Shown here: positions 31,637 to 41,813 of the stretch, in pieces
How positions within the stretch are numbered: position 1 is the first letter of the stretch
Layout: every line of letters begins with the position of its first letter
Program-made: the position numbers and the translations under genes
Assembly (NCBI RefSeq): GCF_018205345.1
Contig: NZ_JADRHM010000008.1
Span: forward strand, 1 to 52,322
Origin: Fusobacterium sp. DD2
GTDB taxonomy: Bacteria; Fusobacteriota; Fusobacteriia; Fusobacteriales; Fusobacteriaceae
Direction of reading: 5' to 3'
DNA length: 52,322 nucleotides
The notes under the pieces: model-generated
What the model was told of the DNA's origin: nothing
Seen by the model: only the letters and a program-made list of their open reading frames with translations
Database searches by the model: none

Positions 31637-33484
31637 TTATTTTATTACTGGTTTTTTAATATATCCAATAAGAACTGCAGTAACTATTGAACCAATAAGT
31701 ATTGAAATCATATATTGAACTGGATGAGTCACCACTGGCACAACAAATATTCCTCCATGTGGTGCTGGAAGTAATACTTTAAAGAACATTGAAAGTCCAC
31801 CAGCAATAGCTGCTCCAATTACACATGATGGTATGACTCTAATTGGGTCTGCAGCAGCAAACGGTATTGCACCCTCTGTAATAAATGAAAGTCCCATGAT
31901 ATAACAAGTCTTACCAGCTTCTCTTTCCTCTTTTGTAAATTTATTTTTAAAGAAAGTAGTTGCAAGAGCTATTCCTAAAGGTGGTACCATACCTCCTGCC
32001 ATAACAGCAGCATGTGGTGCATAATCTCCATTAGATATCATCATAATACCAAATGTAAATGCAGCTTTATTAATAGGTCCTCCCATATCAATAGCCATCA
32101 TTCCACCTGTAATTATTCCAAGAAGGATAAGGTTTCCTGTTCCAAGATTTCTCAAGAACTCTGTTAGTCCACTGTTTATTGCTGCTATAGGATTAACTAT
32201 AAATAGATACATAAGTGCACCTGTAATGAATATACCAAATAGTGGATACAGAAGTACTGGTTTTAATCCTTCAAAACTATCTGGAAGTTTAGAAAATAGT
32301 TTTTTAAGTAGTACTACAGAGTAACCTCCTAAGAACCCTCCAATAAGTCCTCCTAAGAATCCTCCACCATTATTAAGTGAAATAAGTCCTCCAACCATTG
32401 CTGGTGCAAATCCTGGTCTATCAGCTATACTCATACCTATAAATCCTGCCATAACTGGAACCATTAGGAAAAATGCATTTCCTCCACCAATATCACTAAG
32501 TAATTTTGCTATTGGGCTATAGCTTGGATCAGCTGGGTCTGCAGCATGGATTCCAAACATAAATGATATAGCTATTAGAATACCCCCACCAACAACAAAC
32601 GGTAACATATTTGATACCCCTGACATCAGGTGTTTATAAAATCCTGTCTTTTCTTTCTTACCAGTAGATTTTTTTTCTCCACTGTAGTGGAATACTGGTG
32701 CAGATTGAGCCATAGCATTTTTTATAAGTCCTTCAGGATTTTTTATACCTTGAGTAACTGGCACTATCTCAACATGTTTTCCTTCAAATCTTGCCATTTC
32801 TACATTTTTATCTGCAGCTATTATAATTCCTTTGGCATTTTTTATATCCTCATCTGTAAGTTCATTTTTTACTCCTGTAGAACCATTTGTTTCTACTTTT
32901 ATCTTTACTCCTATCTCTTTTGCTTTCTTAATAAGAGAGTCAGCAGCCATATATGTATGAGCTATTCCTGTAGGACATGCAGTTACTGCAAGAACCTCAT
33001 ATCCACCCTCATTTTCAACCTCTACAACTGGTTTTTCTTCATCAGTAATCAAAGTATCTAAAACATCCTGCTGAGTCTTAGCGTTCAGGAGTTTTTCTCT
33101 CACTTCATCTTCTAATAACATTGTAGTAAGTTTTGATAGTACTTCAATATGTGTGTCTGCAGCATTTGCAGGAGCAGCTATCATAAAGAATATCTTTGAT
33201 GGTTCTCCATCTAAAGAGTTGTAATCCACTCCATCTTTTGATAGTCCAAAAGCTATACTTGGTATTTTTACTGCTGATGTTTTAGCATGAGGTACTGCAA
33301 TTCCTTCTTCCAACCCAGTAGAACTTTCAGCCTCTCTTTTAAGTATCGCTTTTTTATACTCCTCTTTGTCATTTAATTTCCCAGCTGAATATAGTATATC
33401 TACCATCTCGTCTATAACTTCAGCTTTGGTTTTTCCTTTTAGCTCAAGACATATACAATCTTTTGTTAACATCTGTTCTAACAT
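31637..33484 (-). CDS. fruA: Fructose-specific PTS enzyme IIABC
   Basis: Imports fructose and releases fructose-1-phosphate. Order is IIA (about 1-150, phospho-His in AVPHAKTS), IIB (about 165-265, phospho-Cys in TACPTGIAHT) and membrane IIC (about 285-615, with repeated hydrophobic helices and MAIDMGGPINKAAF). Of two ATGs, the second (33484) has AGGAGG at 9 bases and the first has it only 3 bases away, so the second is preferred, giving 615 residues. Last gene of fruR-fruK-fruA. Confidence 0.96.
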   Translation of the reverse strand: MLEQMLTKDCICLELKGKTKAEVIDEMVDILYSAGKLNDKEEYKKAILKREAESSTGLEEGIAVPHAKTSAVKIPSIAFGLSKDGVDYNSLDGEPSKIFFMIAAPANAADTHIEVLSKLTTMLLEDEVREKLLNAKTQQDVLDTLITDEEKPVVEVENEGGYEVLAVTACPTGIAHTYMAADSLIKKAKEIGVKIKVETNGSTGVKNELTDEDIKNAKGIIIAADKNVEMARFEGKHVEIVPVTQGIKNPEGLIKNAMAQSAPVFHYSGEKKSTGKKEKTGFYKHLMSGVSNMLPFVVGGGILIAISFMFGIHAADPADPSYSPIAKLLSDIGGGNAFFLMVPVMAGFIGMSIADRPGFAPAMVGGLISLNNGGGFLGGLIGGFLGGYSVVLLKKLFSKLPDSFEGLKPVLLYPLFGIFITGALMYLFIVNPIAAINSGLTEFLRNLGTGNLILLGIITGGMMAIDMGGPINKAAFTFGIMMISNGDYAPHAAVMAGGMVPPLGIALATTFFKNKFTKEEREAGKTCYIMGLSFITEGAIPFAAADPIRVIPSCVIGAAIAGGLSMFFKVLLPAPHGGIFVVPVVTHPVQYMISILIGSIVTAVLIGYIKKPVIK

Positions 33485-33502
33485 TCCCATCGCCCTCCTA
33501 AA

Positions 33503-34414
33503 TTATTTTTTTATAATTTCCACTTCATGTAATAGATTCTCTATTTCATTTAAGTTTGCAAGCCCTGTTTTAAATGCTGTGGCACTTCCAGCACATATTC
33601 CATATCTATAAGCATCTCGCATTATTCTTCCTCTTGCAAGACCAAATAAAGTCCCAGCAACCATAGAGTCCCCTGCTCCTACAGAACTTACAAGTTTTCC
33701 TTTAGGAACATTTCCTATGTATACCTCATCACCTGTTATAAGAATAGAACCATCCTTTCCACGAGAAATAATAACATTTTCACTTCCTAGGTCACGAAGT
33801 TTTTTCCCAGCCTCTATAAGATCCTCTATATTTTCATACTTTTCTCCAAAAAACTCTTCTAACTCTACCTGATTAGGTTTTACTAAAAATACTCCTTTTT
33901 CAAGAGCGTATTTAAATGGTTCTCCTCTTGTATCCAATACAACCTTTACTCCCTCAGGAAGATTTTCAATTATATCTGCATACACAGTAGGTTTTAGAGA
34001 TTTTGGTACACTTCCAGAAAGTACAAGTGTATCACCTTTTTTGATCTTTTTTATCTCCTCTACAAATTTAGCATAAACTTCCTCACTTATTTTAGGAGGT
34101 CTACCTGCTATCTCTGTTTCTGTTTTTTCAGTTTTAAGTTTGATATTGATTCTTGTATTCTCCTCAAGCTCTACAAGTCTATCAACAATCTTATGACTTC
34201 TCAAATCCTTTCTTATATAGTCTCCAGTAAATCCTCCTACAAATCCAAGAACTACACTTTCCATATCACAGTTTTCCAAAACCTTTGATACGTTGATTCC
34301 CTTTCCACCTGCCAGAGTATAACCATCATCTACTGAATTTAGACCACCCTCGACAAATTTATCCATTGTTATGTAATAATCTACAGCTGGGTTCAATGTC
34401 ACTGTATAAATCAT
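33503..34414 (-). CDS. fruK: 1-phosphofructokinase
   Basis: 303-residue PfkB-family sugar kinase making fructose-1,6-bisphosphate from the PTS product. It has the opening YTVTLNPAVDYYI and the substrate motif GGKGINVSKVL. The PfkB signature is SSVGAGDSMVAGTL, with the catalytic Asp in GAGDS. The start overlaps the regulator stop by 4 bp, giving translational coupling. It lies 12 bp before fruA. Confidence 0.96.
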   Translation of the reverse strand: MIYTVTLNPAVDYYITMDKFVEGGLNSVDDGYTLAGGKGINVSKVLENCDMESVVLGFVGGFTGDYIRKDLRSHKIVDRLVELEENTRINIKLKTEKTETEIAGRPPKISEEVYAKFVEEIKKIKKGDTLVLSGSVPKSLKPTVYADIIENLPEGVKVVLDTRGEPFKYALEKGVFLVKPNQVELEEFFGEKYENIEDLIEAGKKLRDLGSENVIISRGKDGSILITGDEVYIGNVPKGKLVSSVGAGDSMVAGTLFGLARGRIMRDAYRYGICAGSATAFKTGLANLNEIENLLHEVEIIKK

Positions 34415-35145
34415 TTTTCACCCTCCGTTTTCAATAGTTTTTTTATATTTTCAGGAATATCTCCTTCAGTTATTAAAACACCATCATTTAAAGAAGCAAA
34501 TTTCAGAAATGACTTTTTATTCATCTTTGAACTATCACACAAGAAGAAAACCTTTTTTCCTCTCTTAACTGCCTCTCTTTTTACCAATACCTCATCTGGA
34601 TCTGGAGTGGAATACCCATTTTCTCCCACAGCATTAGACCCCATAAATGCCACATCAAAGTTATAATTATCAAGTGTAAACATTGCGGTACTTCCAACTA
34701 CTGCACCTGTCTTCATTTTGATTTTTCCACCTAAGAGATAGGTTTCGATCCCCATTTTCACAAGTTCTGGTATATGAGTAAATCCATTGGTTACAACCTT
34801 TATATCCACTTTATCTTTGAGATACTTTATTACACACTCTGTAGTACTTCCTGCATCTAAAAAGATGGTATCCCCATTTTCTACATACTCTGCTGCCTTT
34901 TTACCTATCCAGTCCTTTGCATCTGGATAGATAAGTTTCTTATAGTCTATATTTTCCTCTTTCTCTTCTATAAGTACAGCTCCACCATGGACCCTCTTTA
35001 TCTTTCCTTGTTTTTCAAGAAAATTTAGATCCCGTCTTGCAGTGGCTTCAGATATTCCTAATTCTTCAACTATTTCATTGAGCTTTATGTTCTTTTTTTC
35101 CTGTAATAATTCTGAAATAATATTGTATCTTTCAATATTAAGCAT
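34411..35145 (-). CDS. fruR: DeoR-family regulator of the fructose operon
   Basis: 244-residue regulator. It has an N-terminal DeoR helix-turn-helix (RYNIISELLQEKKNIKLNEIVEELGISEATARRDL, residues 5-40, with KIKRVHGGAV after it). The C-terminal DeoR sensor domain has DAGSTTECV and the KR...F.CDSSK pattern that binds sugar phosphates. It is first in the operon, preceded by direct TGATTG repeats at the promoter. Likely effector is fructose-1-phosphate, known for the family. Confidence 0.93.
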   Translation of the reverse strand: MLNIERYNIISELLQEKKNIKLNEIVEELGISEATARRDLNFLEKQGKIKRVHGGAVLIEEKEENIDYKKLIYPDAKDWIGKKAAEYVENGDTIFLDAGSTTECVIKYLKDKVDIKVVTNGFTHIPELVKMGIETYLLGGKIKMKTGAVVGSTAMFTLDNYNFDVAFMGSNAVGENGYSTPDPDEVLVKREAVKRGKKVFFLCDSSKMNKKSFLKFASLNDGVLITEGDIPENIKKLLKTEGEK

Positions 35146-35169
35146 AATACCTCCACCTTTCTTAATCTG

Positions 35170-35253
35170 ATATTACCACATCTTTTATTTAAAATCAATC
35201 AAATTCTTTCAACTTCAATCACAATCATTCAAGAATAATCAATTTTTCACATG
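35170..35253 (-). promoter_or_regulatory. fru operon promoter with repeated TGATTG motifs
   Basis: Minus strand TTGATT (35193-35198), 17-base spacer, TAATAT (35170-35175). At and upstream of the -35 the motif TGATTG or a near form recurs about four times up to 35253. This arrangement resembles sites used by fructose DeoR regulators in lactic bacteria. The repeats are seen directly; their use by FruR is inferred. Confidence 0.55.
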
Positions 35254-35278
35254 TATATAGTATGACTGTATCAAAAAA

Positions 35279-35307
35279 TAAAAAAAGAGATGGCATAAGC
35301 CATCTCT
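35279..35307 (-). terminator. Terminator of the DUF1858 gene
   Basis: Perfect 9-bp stem (AGAGATGGC and complement at 35286-35307), 4-base loop, T run on the minus strand. Confidence 0.9.
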
Positions 35308-35323
35308 CAAGTTTTTTATAAAA

Positions 35324-35524
35324 CTATTTTTTTTCAGATATTACTCTGTTGATTTCAGCAATTACTTCATCAGGATTTAATCCGTGAGCTGCGATTCCTT
35401 CTCCTAAAGTTTCTCCAGCTGCGATCATGCATCCTACGCATCCAAGTCCGTATTTAGCAAATACTTCTCTGATTATTGGATAATTTTGAACTGCTACTAA
35501 AATGTTTGTATTTTTATCTACCAT
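35324..35524 (-). CDS. DUF1858 domain protein
   Basis: 66-residue protein with the DUF1858 pattern: VDKNTNILVAVQNYPIIREVF, the Cys pair in CGLGC-type context (YGLGCVGC), and GLNPDEVIAEIN at the end. The family is common in anaerobes, often next to or fused with hybrid-cluster or redox proteins; its biochemical role is not settled. It has its own consensus promoter and terminator, so it is a single-gene unit. Confidence 0.9.
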   Translation of the reverse strand: MVDKNTNILVAVQNYPIIREVFAKYGLGCVGCMIAAGETLGEGIAAHGLNPDEVIAEINRVISEKK

Positions 35525-35562
35525 TTATACCACTCCTAATAATTTAATATTTAATATCTAAT

Positions 35563-35591
35563 ATTATAATAAAATTTACTTGCCATGTCAA
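35563..35591 (-). promoter_or_regulatory. Consensus promoter of the DUF1858 gene
   Basis: Minus strand TTGACA (35586-35591), 17-base spacer, TATAAT (35563-35568), a full match to consensus, placed directly after the kdsD stop. Confidence 0.8.
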
Positions 35592-35601
35592 CTATTTAAA
35601 A

Positions 35602-36576
35602 CTATCTTCCTACTACATTTAAAAGATCATGGACTCTTACTATTCCAACAAGTTTAAGATCTTTCATTACTGGAAGTACTGATATTTGGCTCTTTCTGTC
35701 TTCCATAAGGGCAAGTGCATCAATAGCCATACTGTCTTCATCTGTTCTTGTATAATTTCTTGTCATAATATCTTTAGCTTTAAGATTGAAAAATTCTTCT
35801 TTTCTCGCAAGTGCTCTTCTGATATCTCCTTCAGTTATTATACCTACCATGATATCTGAATTCATAACACATACTGCTCCAAGACTTTTCTCAGTCATTA
35901 TCATTATTACGTCATTAATAGGACTCTCTTTGTCACATAGTGGCAAATCTTCTCCCTTTTTCATTATATCTTTAACCTTCATAAGAAGTCTTTTTCCAAG
36001 GCTTCCTCCTGGGTGGTATACTGCGAAGTTTTCAGGTTTAAAATCTCTTCGTTTAATTAAAATTGCAGCTAATGCATCTCCCATTACAAGAGTACTTGTA
36101 GTAGATGACATAGGTGCAAGGTTAATTGGACATCCCTCTTTAGTTACTCCTATATCAAGAATATAGTCAGCAGCTCTTCCTAATTTTGAAGTCTTATTAC
36201 CTGTCATTGCTACAACAGAAGCTCCTATTTTTTCAATTGATGGAAGTAGTGATACTATCTCATCACTGTTCCCACTGTTTGATATAGCTAAAACCACATC
36301 TTCTGGACATATCATACCTAAATCTCCGTGAAGTCCCTCTGCAGAGTTCATAAAGATTGCATGAGTTCCAGTAGAAGCAAGTGTTGCTGCTATCTTTTTA
36401 CCTATTAATCCAGATTTTCCAATTCCAGTTACTACTACTTTTCCTTTTGACTTAAGGATGAGATTAGCAACATCTCTTATTGAACTGTTAAGATGATCTC
36501 TCACCTTTGTAAGTTCTTCTATTTCCTGATCAAATACGCTTCTTGCGTAATCCACTTCATTAAATTCCATGTACAT
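35602..36576 (-). CDS. kdsD: Arabinose-5-phosphate isomerase (KpsF/GutQ family)
   Basis: Makes arabinose-5-phosphate, the first precursor of Kdo for LPS. The 324-residue protein has an N-terminal SIS domain (TGIGKSGLIGKKIAATLASTG and AISNSGNSDEI, about 45-180). Two C-terminal CBS domains (about 205-324) follow. PGGSLGKRLL is a hallmark of the family. The context kdsA-kdsD favours the Kdo role over sugar alcohol use. A start two codons later (36570) is equally possible. Confidence 0.94.
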   Translation of the reverse strand: MYMEFNEVDYARSVFDQEIEELTKVRDHLNSSIRDVANLILKSKGKVVVTGIGKSGLIGKKIAATLASTGTHAIFMNSAEGLHGDLGMICPEDVVLAISNSGNSDEIVSLLPSIEKIGASVVAMTGNKTSKLGRAADYILDIGVTKEGCPINLAPMSSTTSTLVMGDALAAILIKRRDFKPENFAVYHPGGSLGKRLLMKVKDIMKKGEDLPLCDKESPINDVIMIMTEKSLGAVCVMNSDIMVGIITEGDIRRALARKEEFFNLKAKDIMTRNYTRTDEDSMAIDALALMEDRKSQISVLPVMKDLKLVGIVRVHDLLNVVGR

Positions 36577-36583
36577 TCCGCCC

Positions 36584-37420
36584 CTATCTTCCTTTTACAA
36601 GATCATCTATTTTTACTGCTACTTTAAGTATCTCTTCAAGATCAGAAAGATACAACATATTTGGTCCATCTGATTTAGCCTCATTTGGATTTGGGTGTAC
36701 TTCAGCAAATATTGCATCTACACCTATTGCAAGTCCAGCTCTCATTAGAGGGAATACATACTCTCTATCCCCAGAAGTAGCTGTTCCAAGTCCTCCAGGT
36801 CTTTGTACTGCATGAGTTACATCAAATACAACTGGATATCCAAATTTTCTCATTTCCATAAATGATCTCATATCTACAACCATATTGTTGTATCCAAATG
36901 TGCTTCCTCTTTCACATAACATAATTTTTGTATTGTTACTTTCTTCCATTTTTGTAACTACATTTTTCATATCCCAAGGAGCTAAAAATTGTCCTTTTTT
37001 GATATTTACTGGAAGTCCTGTAGCTGCTGCAGCTATAAGCAAATCTGTCTGTCTACATAAAAATGCAGGTATTTGAAGTATATCTACAACTTTTGCTGCC
37101 TCTTTACATTGCCATGCTTCATGGACATCTGTAATTACAGGAATATTATATGTTTCTTTTACTTTTTTTAATATTTCAAGCCCTTTTTCAAGACCAGGTC
37201 CTCTAAAAGAGTGAATTGAAGATCTATTTGCTTTATCAAAAGATGCTTTGAAAATGTATTGAACTCCAACTCTTTCACAAATCTCTTTTATCTTTCCAGC
37301 AATCTCCATTACCATCTCTTCTGATTCAATTACACATGGTCCAGCAATAAGAGCAAATCTTTTATTTCCACCTATTTCGACTTTATCGGCTACTTTTACA
37401 ACTTTTACCTTGTCTATCAC
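36584..37420 (-). CDS. kdsA: 3-deoxy-8-phosphooctulonate synthase
   Basis: Condenses phosphoenolpyruvate and arabinose-5-phosphate to Kdo-8-phosphate. The 278-residue protein has FALIAGPCVIES, FKASFDKANRSS and RGPGLEKGL. PVITDVHE and CERGSTFGYNNMVVDMRS, and FDVTHAVQRPGG, complete the barrel. The start is GTG with AAGGGGG upstream. It lies between murE and kdsD, all closely spaced, so LPS and peptidoglycan precursors share a transcript. Confidence 0.96.
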   Translation of the reverse strand: MIDKVKVVKVADKVEIGGNKRFALIAGPCVIESEEMVMEIAGKIKEICERVGVQYIFKASFDKANRSSIHSFRGPGLEKGLEILKKVKETYNIPVITDVHEAWQCKEAAKVVDILQIPAFLCRQTDLLIAAAATGLPVNIKKGQFLAPWDMKNVVTKMEESNNTKIMLCERGSTFGYNNMVVDMRSFMEMRKFGYPVVFDVTHAVQRPGGLGTATSGDREYVFPLMRAGLAIGVDAIFAEVHPNPNEAKSDGPNMLYLSDLEEILKVAVKIDDLVKGR

Positions 37421-37432
37421 GATTTTCCCCCT

Positions 37433-38881
37433 TTATACTCTACTTCTTTTTCTGACTATTTCACGTCTAATATACTCTCTGTCGTCAAAATGTATCTTAT
37501 GTCTTCCAAGGATCTGATAAGTTTCATGTCCTTTTCCTGCCACTAAAATTATATCATTTTTACGAGCAAGTTCAATAGCCTTTATGATAGCTTTTTCTCT
37601 ATCCTCTTCAACTATATAGTTGTCACCCTTCATTCCCTTTTTTACTCCCTCTATTATTTTATGAGGATCTTCAGTTCTAGGGTTATCAGAAGTAAGTATA
37701 GCTATATCACTTAGTCTTACAGCTATCTCTCCCATTACAGGTCTTTTTCTAGGGTCTCTATCTCCACCACAGCCAAATACTGTGATAACTCTTCCCATTT
37801 TCAACTCATTTATACTATTTAATATGTTCTCAAGAGCATCTCCTGTATGAGCATAGTCAACTACAACAATAAAATCCTGTTTGCAATTGATAAGTTCAAA
37901 TCTTCCAGGAGCCCCTTTTAAATCTTTTATTCTATCTAATATATCTTCTTCTTTTATTCCAAGCTGAAGAGCTGTTCCTATTACACCTAATACGTTATAG
38001 AAATTATAACGACCAAGTATAGCAAGTTTTATCTTTGAAGTCTCACCATTTGCAGTGATTTCAACTAATTCTCCATCAGTATGGAATTCAAGAATCTTTC
38101 CAGTAATGTCTGCTTCTTCCTTCATTGAATAAGAGTATCCTCCAAATTCATCATGAAGTCTTTTACCATAGGCATCATCGATATTAGCAACACAATTTTT
38201 CTCACATCCAGGCTTAAGCATTGTAAATAACTTTCTTTTAGCTTGAAAGTAGTTTTCCATTGTCTTATGATAATCTAAATGATCTAAAGTAAGATTTGTA
38301 AATGAAACAGCATCAAACTTAAGCATTGAAACTCTACCCAGCTCCAATGCATGAGAACTTACCTCCATAACTAAATATGGAATATTTTTCTCCACAGCCT
38401 TTTTACATATTTTTACTATATCCAAAGATTCTGGAGTTGTATTTGATGCTTCAATTATTTCATCTCCAACTTTGTACTCTACAGTTCCTATTCTAGCGGT
38501 ATTTTTACTTCCAAGTATCGATTCCAAAAGATATGTGGAAGTAGTTTTCCCGTTAGTTCCTGTAATACCAATTATTTTAAGCTTATTTTGAGGCCAATCA
38601 TAAAAATTAGACGCAATAACCCCTAATTTTTTCCTTAAATCCTTAATTAAAATATAAGTAACTGGAAATTCAGTCTCAATTTTTTTTGAAACCAGAATGC
38701 ACTTAGCACCATTTTTTACTGCCTGTCCAATGAAGTTATGTCCATCTACGACACTTCCTTCTAACGCAACAAAAATGTTTCCTTCCTTGATTTTTCTTGA
38801 ATCATACTCTAATCCAGTATATTCTTGAGGTTCTCCCTCTTTTAAAATTTCGTGTTCCAATCCAAATAAAAAATCTTTCAT
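37433..38881 (-). CDS. murE: UDP-MurNAc-tripeptide synthetase MurE
   Basis: Adds the diamino acid to UDP-MurNAc-dipeptide in the cytosol. From the chosen ATG the protein is 482 residues. An earlier start at 38923 is rejected because GAGGAG lies 6 bases before the chosen codon and the earlier one overlaps the previous gene. The ATP loop is ITGTNGKTTST, and the carbamylated Lys region and VVDYAHTGDALEN are present. The substrate motif is DNPR (LTSDNPRTEDP), the form that contacts meso-diaminopimelate. Fusobacteria can use meso-lanthionine at this position (established for F. nucleatum), and this motif would also fit that analogue. Confidence 0.95.
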   Translation of the reverse strand: MKDFLFGLEHEILKEGEPQEYTGLEYDSRKIKEGNIFVALEGSVVDGHNFIGQAVKNGAKCILVSKKIETEFPVTYILIKDLRKKLGVIASNFYDWPQNKLKIIGITGTNGKTTSTYLLESILGSKNTARIGTVEYKVGDEIIEASNTTPESLDIVKICKKAVEKNIPYLVMEVSSHALELGRVSMLKFDAVSFTNLTLDHLDYHKTMENYFQAKRKLFTMLKPGCEKNCVANIDDAYGKRLHDEFGGYSYSMKEEADITGKILEFHTDGELVEITANGETSKIKLAILGRYNFYNVLGVIGTALQLGIKEEDILDRIKDLKGAPGRFELINCKQDFIVVVDYAHTGDALENILNSINELKMGRVITVFGCGGDRDPRKRPVMGEIAVRLSDIAILTSDNPRTEDPHKIIEGVKKGMKGDNYIVEEDREKAIIKAIELARKNDIILVAGKGHETYQILGRHKIHFDDREYIRREIVRKRSRV

Positions 38882-38897
38882 ATCTTTCTCCTCAATG

Positions 38898-39257
38898 CTA
38901 CTTTTTACCCAGTTTGTTTTCACCCTGTAGAGTCTTTACACTCTCTTTATACTCAGACATCTTCTCAGCTAACATATTCTGAAGTCTGAACTGTTCGTTG
39001 TTCATCTGTCTTATTTTTTCCCAGTCAGGAGTGTCTTTTCTCATCTCAGTCTGCATCTGGGTTCTTACAAGAGCTAATTCTGTTTTTATGTCGTTAAATT
39101 TTTCTAGTAAATCATCACGTATGTCGCTAATATCATCATCTTGCATATTTTGTACAATCAATGTTTCTACGTGCTTTGCCCCTTCTTCCTTATCTTTACT
39201 ATAAATTTTTAGTGCCAAAAGAGAAATACATAGCATGAGCACACCTAAATATTTCAT
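38898..39257 (-). CDS. Small membrane-anchored coiled-coil protein
   Basis: Unrecognised 119-residue protein. From the chosen ATG (TGGAGG upstream) it starts MKYLGVLMLCISLLALKIYS, one N-terminal hydrophobic span that could be an uncleaved anchor or signal. A charged, helical remainder follows (about 25-119, Met-, Glu- and Gln-rich, probably coiled coil). It lies between ung and murE in the envelope operon. A periplasmic helical role is possible; nothing more can be said. Confidence 0.75.
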   Translation of the reverse strand: MKYLGVLMLCISLLALKIYSKDKEEGAKHVETLIVQNMQDDDISDIRDDLLEKFNDIKTELALVRTQMQTEMRKDTPDWEKIRQMNNEQFRLQNMLAEKMSEYKESVKTLQGENKLGKK

Positions 39258-39342
39258 ATATAGCCTCCAGACATTATAATATATATACATTATATTTAAC
39301 TCCTGTGTCTTCTATGTGTCCAATAATATAACATTTTTTCTA

Positions 39343-40017
39343 CTAAAGGTCTGAAATCTGCCAGTTTATTTCTGATTTCCCAATTGACGCTAATATTTGA
39401 TTTATCTTTTTGAAGTGACCACAACCAAAAAATCCTCTGCTTGCTGATAGTGGACTTGGATGTGGAGCTTCTAAAATAAAATGCTGTTTATTGGTAATGA
39501 AGCTCTTTTTCTTTCGTGCATTATTTCCCCATAATACAAATATTACAGGATCTTCTCTATCATTTAAATGTTTTATAATATTATCTGTAAAAACTTCCCA
39601 ACCTATTTTAGAATGTGAGTTTGGTTGTCCCTGTCTAACAGTAAGTGAAGTATTTAAAAGAAGTACTCCCTGTTTTGCCCAAGGGATAAGATATCCATTA
39701 TTAGGTATAGGATAACCATACTCATCTCTTATCTCTTTATACATATTTAAAAGTGAAGGTGGAGTTCTCACCTCAGGACTTACTGAAAAAGCAAGCCCAT
39801 GTGCCTGATTAGGTCCATGATATGGATCCTGACCAAGTATCAACACCTTTGTATCTTTATATCCAGTTAATTTCAAAGCTGAAAAAATATTCTCCATCTT
39901 GGGAAAAATGACTTGAGTTTTATACTCTTCCACTAATAATTTTCTAAGTTTTTTATAATAATCCTTTGAAAATTCATCTTTAAGTACCTCATCCCAGTCA
40001 TTTCCTAAGTTTACCAT
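39343..40017 (-). CDS. ung: Uracil-DNA glycosylase
   Basis: Removes uracil from DNA. The 224-residue protein (start [11 protein letters not shown] with AGGAGG before it; a 25-codon longer frame overlaps the previous gene and is rejected) has the catalytic GQDPYHG motif. Uracil-binding [13 protein letters not shown] and LLNTSLTV are also present. Family 1 Ung. It follows the radical SAM gene by 11 bp in the same transcript. Confidence 0.96.
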   Translation of the reverse strand: MVNLGNDWDEVLKDEFSKDYYKKLRKLLVEEYKTQVIFPKMENIFSALKLTGYKDTKVLILGQDPYHGPNQAHGLAFSVSPEVRTPPSLLNMYKEIRDEYGYPIPNNGYLIPWAKQGVLLLNTSLTVRQGQPNSHSKIGWEVFTDNIIKHLNDREDPVIFVLWGNNARKKKSFITNKQHFILEAPHPSPLSASRGFFGCGHFKKINQILASIGKSEINWQISDL

Positions 40018-40028
40018 CTTTTTTCCTC

Positions 40029-41792
40029 CTAATTTTCTTTTGATATTACCATACAATTTGGGAATCTTTTTCTCATTCCACATGCTGAACACGCTTCTCT
40101 ACATTGTGGTGTTAAGGTAGCAAGTTCTGCTTTTTTAAGTTCTTTTTTCAGGAACTCTTTATCCACACCGATATCTACAATATCCCATGGAAGTTCACTA
40201 TCTATATCCCTTGCTTTCAGATATTGATTTTCCTCTATTCCCAACTCTTCCATAGCATGTTTCCAAATATGGAAGTTATCTTTATAGTCATCTAATTTTG
40301 CTCCTTTTTTCCAAGCAAGTTCGATTAAATCTCCTGTTTTTTCATCTCCTCTTGAGATACATCCTTCAAGATAAGATTTTTTAGTATCATGTATTTTAAG
40401 ATTTAAGCTCTTCTGTTTGTGGAAAAGTTCTCTTAACATTGCATGTTTTCTCTTCATCTCTTCAAAATCCATCTGCTCAGCCCATTGGAATGGAGTATGA
40501 GGTTTTGGAACGAAGTTAGATACACTTACATTTACATTAAGTCTTTTGTTTATAGGTCTGCATATATCCACTACTTTTTTAGCAAGTTCATATATACCTC
40601 TTACATCTTCATCTGTTTCAAATGGAAGTCCTATCATAAAGTAGAATTTAAGTGTTTCCCATCCTCCTCTTACTGCTGCTTCTGCAGTTTCAAGGACATC
40701 ACTTTCATTTACTCCTTTGTTTATTACATCTCTAAGTCTTTGAGAACCTGCTTCTGGAGCAAATGTAAATCCAGTTCTTTTTCCACCACTTATATCTTCA
40801 GCTACCTCTACAGAGTGTGTATTCATTCTAAGAGATGGAAGTGAAATACCTAGATTTCTATGTTTTACATTGCTTTTTACACCTTTGATAAGGTCATCTA
40901 TCTCACTATAGTCACTACTTGATAGAGATGATAGAGATATCTCTTCATATCCTGTATTTTTTATCATCTTCGAAATAAGTTCAAGGTTCTTTTCCAGACT
41001 TCTTTCTCTTACAGGTCTATATACTATTCCTGCCTGACAGAATCTACATCCTCTTGAGCATCCTCTTTGGATCTCAACAGTTGCTCTATCATGAACTATA
41101 CTTATATATGGTACAAGCTGGTCTGCATAGTATTCTGTTTTATTAAGATCAGCTACAATAGCTCTTTTTATTTTTTTCTTTCCTTTGTGAATTGAAGGCA
41201 CATATACACCATCAAATTCTCCAATTATAGCAAGTTTTTCTTTTCTGCTCTTATCTCTATTTTCAATTAAGGCTTTGGCAATATCTACCATTACCTCTTC
41301 TCCATCTCCTATTACAATATAGTCAAGGAATTTTTCCATTGGCACTGGATTTACCATACAAGTTCCTCCAGCCATAATAAGAGGGTCATCCTCTCCTCTA
41401 TCTTCACTTCTCACTGGTATTCCTGCAAGATCTAAAGCATTTAAAACATTAGGATAGCACATCTCATAAGAAAGTGAAAATCCTACTACATCAAATTCTT
41501 TTAACGGAATTTTGCTTTCAAGTGAAAACATAGGGATGTTATTTTCTCTCATTATCTGTTCCATATCTTCCATTGGTGCAAATCCTCTCTCTAAAGAAAA
41601 TCCTTCCACTCTATTTAATAAGCTGTATAGAAGTTTGATTCCAAGATTTGACATTCCAACTTCATATATATCAGGGAAGAAAAGACACATTCTAGCTTTA
41701 TACTCATCTTTGTGTATACTGTTTATCTCATTTCCCAGGTATTGTGCAGGTTTTTCAACCTTTAGCAAATATTTATCTAAATTTACTCTCAT
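40029..41792 (-). CDS. B12-binding radical SAM protein (TIGR03960-like)
   Basis: 587 residues. The N-terminal region resembles a cobalamin-binding fold ([22 protein letters not shown]). The radical SAM cluster motif [13 protein letters not shown] (CxxxCxxC) lies near residue 245. [20 protein letters not shown] and the C-terminal [11 protein letters not shown] metal-like cluster follow. This layout matches the TIGR03960 family of unknown substrate. Many bacteria encode it beside a DUF2344 partner; here none is adjacent, and instead a TruA-like gene and an HD protein precede it. Confidence 0.9.
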   Translation of the reverse strand: MRVNLDKYLLKVEKPAQYLGNEINSIHKDEYKARMCLFFPDIYEVGMSNLGIKLLYSLLNRVEGFSLERGFAPMEDMEQIMRENNIPMFSLESKIPLKEFDVVGFSLSYEMCYPNVLNALDLAGIPVRSEDRGEDDPLIMAGGTCMVNPVPMEKFLDYIVIGDGEEVMVDIAKALIENRDKSRKEKLAIIGEFDGVYVPSIHKGKKKIKRAIVADLNKTEYYADQLVPYISIVHDRATVEIQRGCSRGCRFCQAGIVYRPVRERSLEKNLELISKMIKNTGYEEISLSSLSSSDYSEIDDLIKGVKSNVKHRNLGISLPSLRMNTHSVEVAEDISGGKRTGFTFAPEAGSQRLRDVINKGVNESDVLETAEAAVRGGWETLKFYFMIGLPFETDEDVRGIYELAKKVVDICRPINKRLNVNVSVSNFVPKPHTPFQWAEQMDFEEMKRKHAMLRELFHKQKSLNLKIHDTKKSYLEGCISRGDEKTGDLIELAWKKGAKLDDYKDNFHIWKHAMEELGIEENQYLKARDIDSELPWDIVDIGVDKEFLKKELKKAELATLTPQCREACSACGMRKRFPNCMVISKEN

Positions 41793-41813
41793 ATTCTCCT
41801 CTTTCTATTTAAA

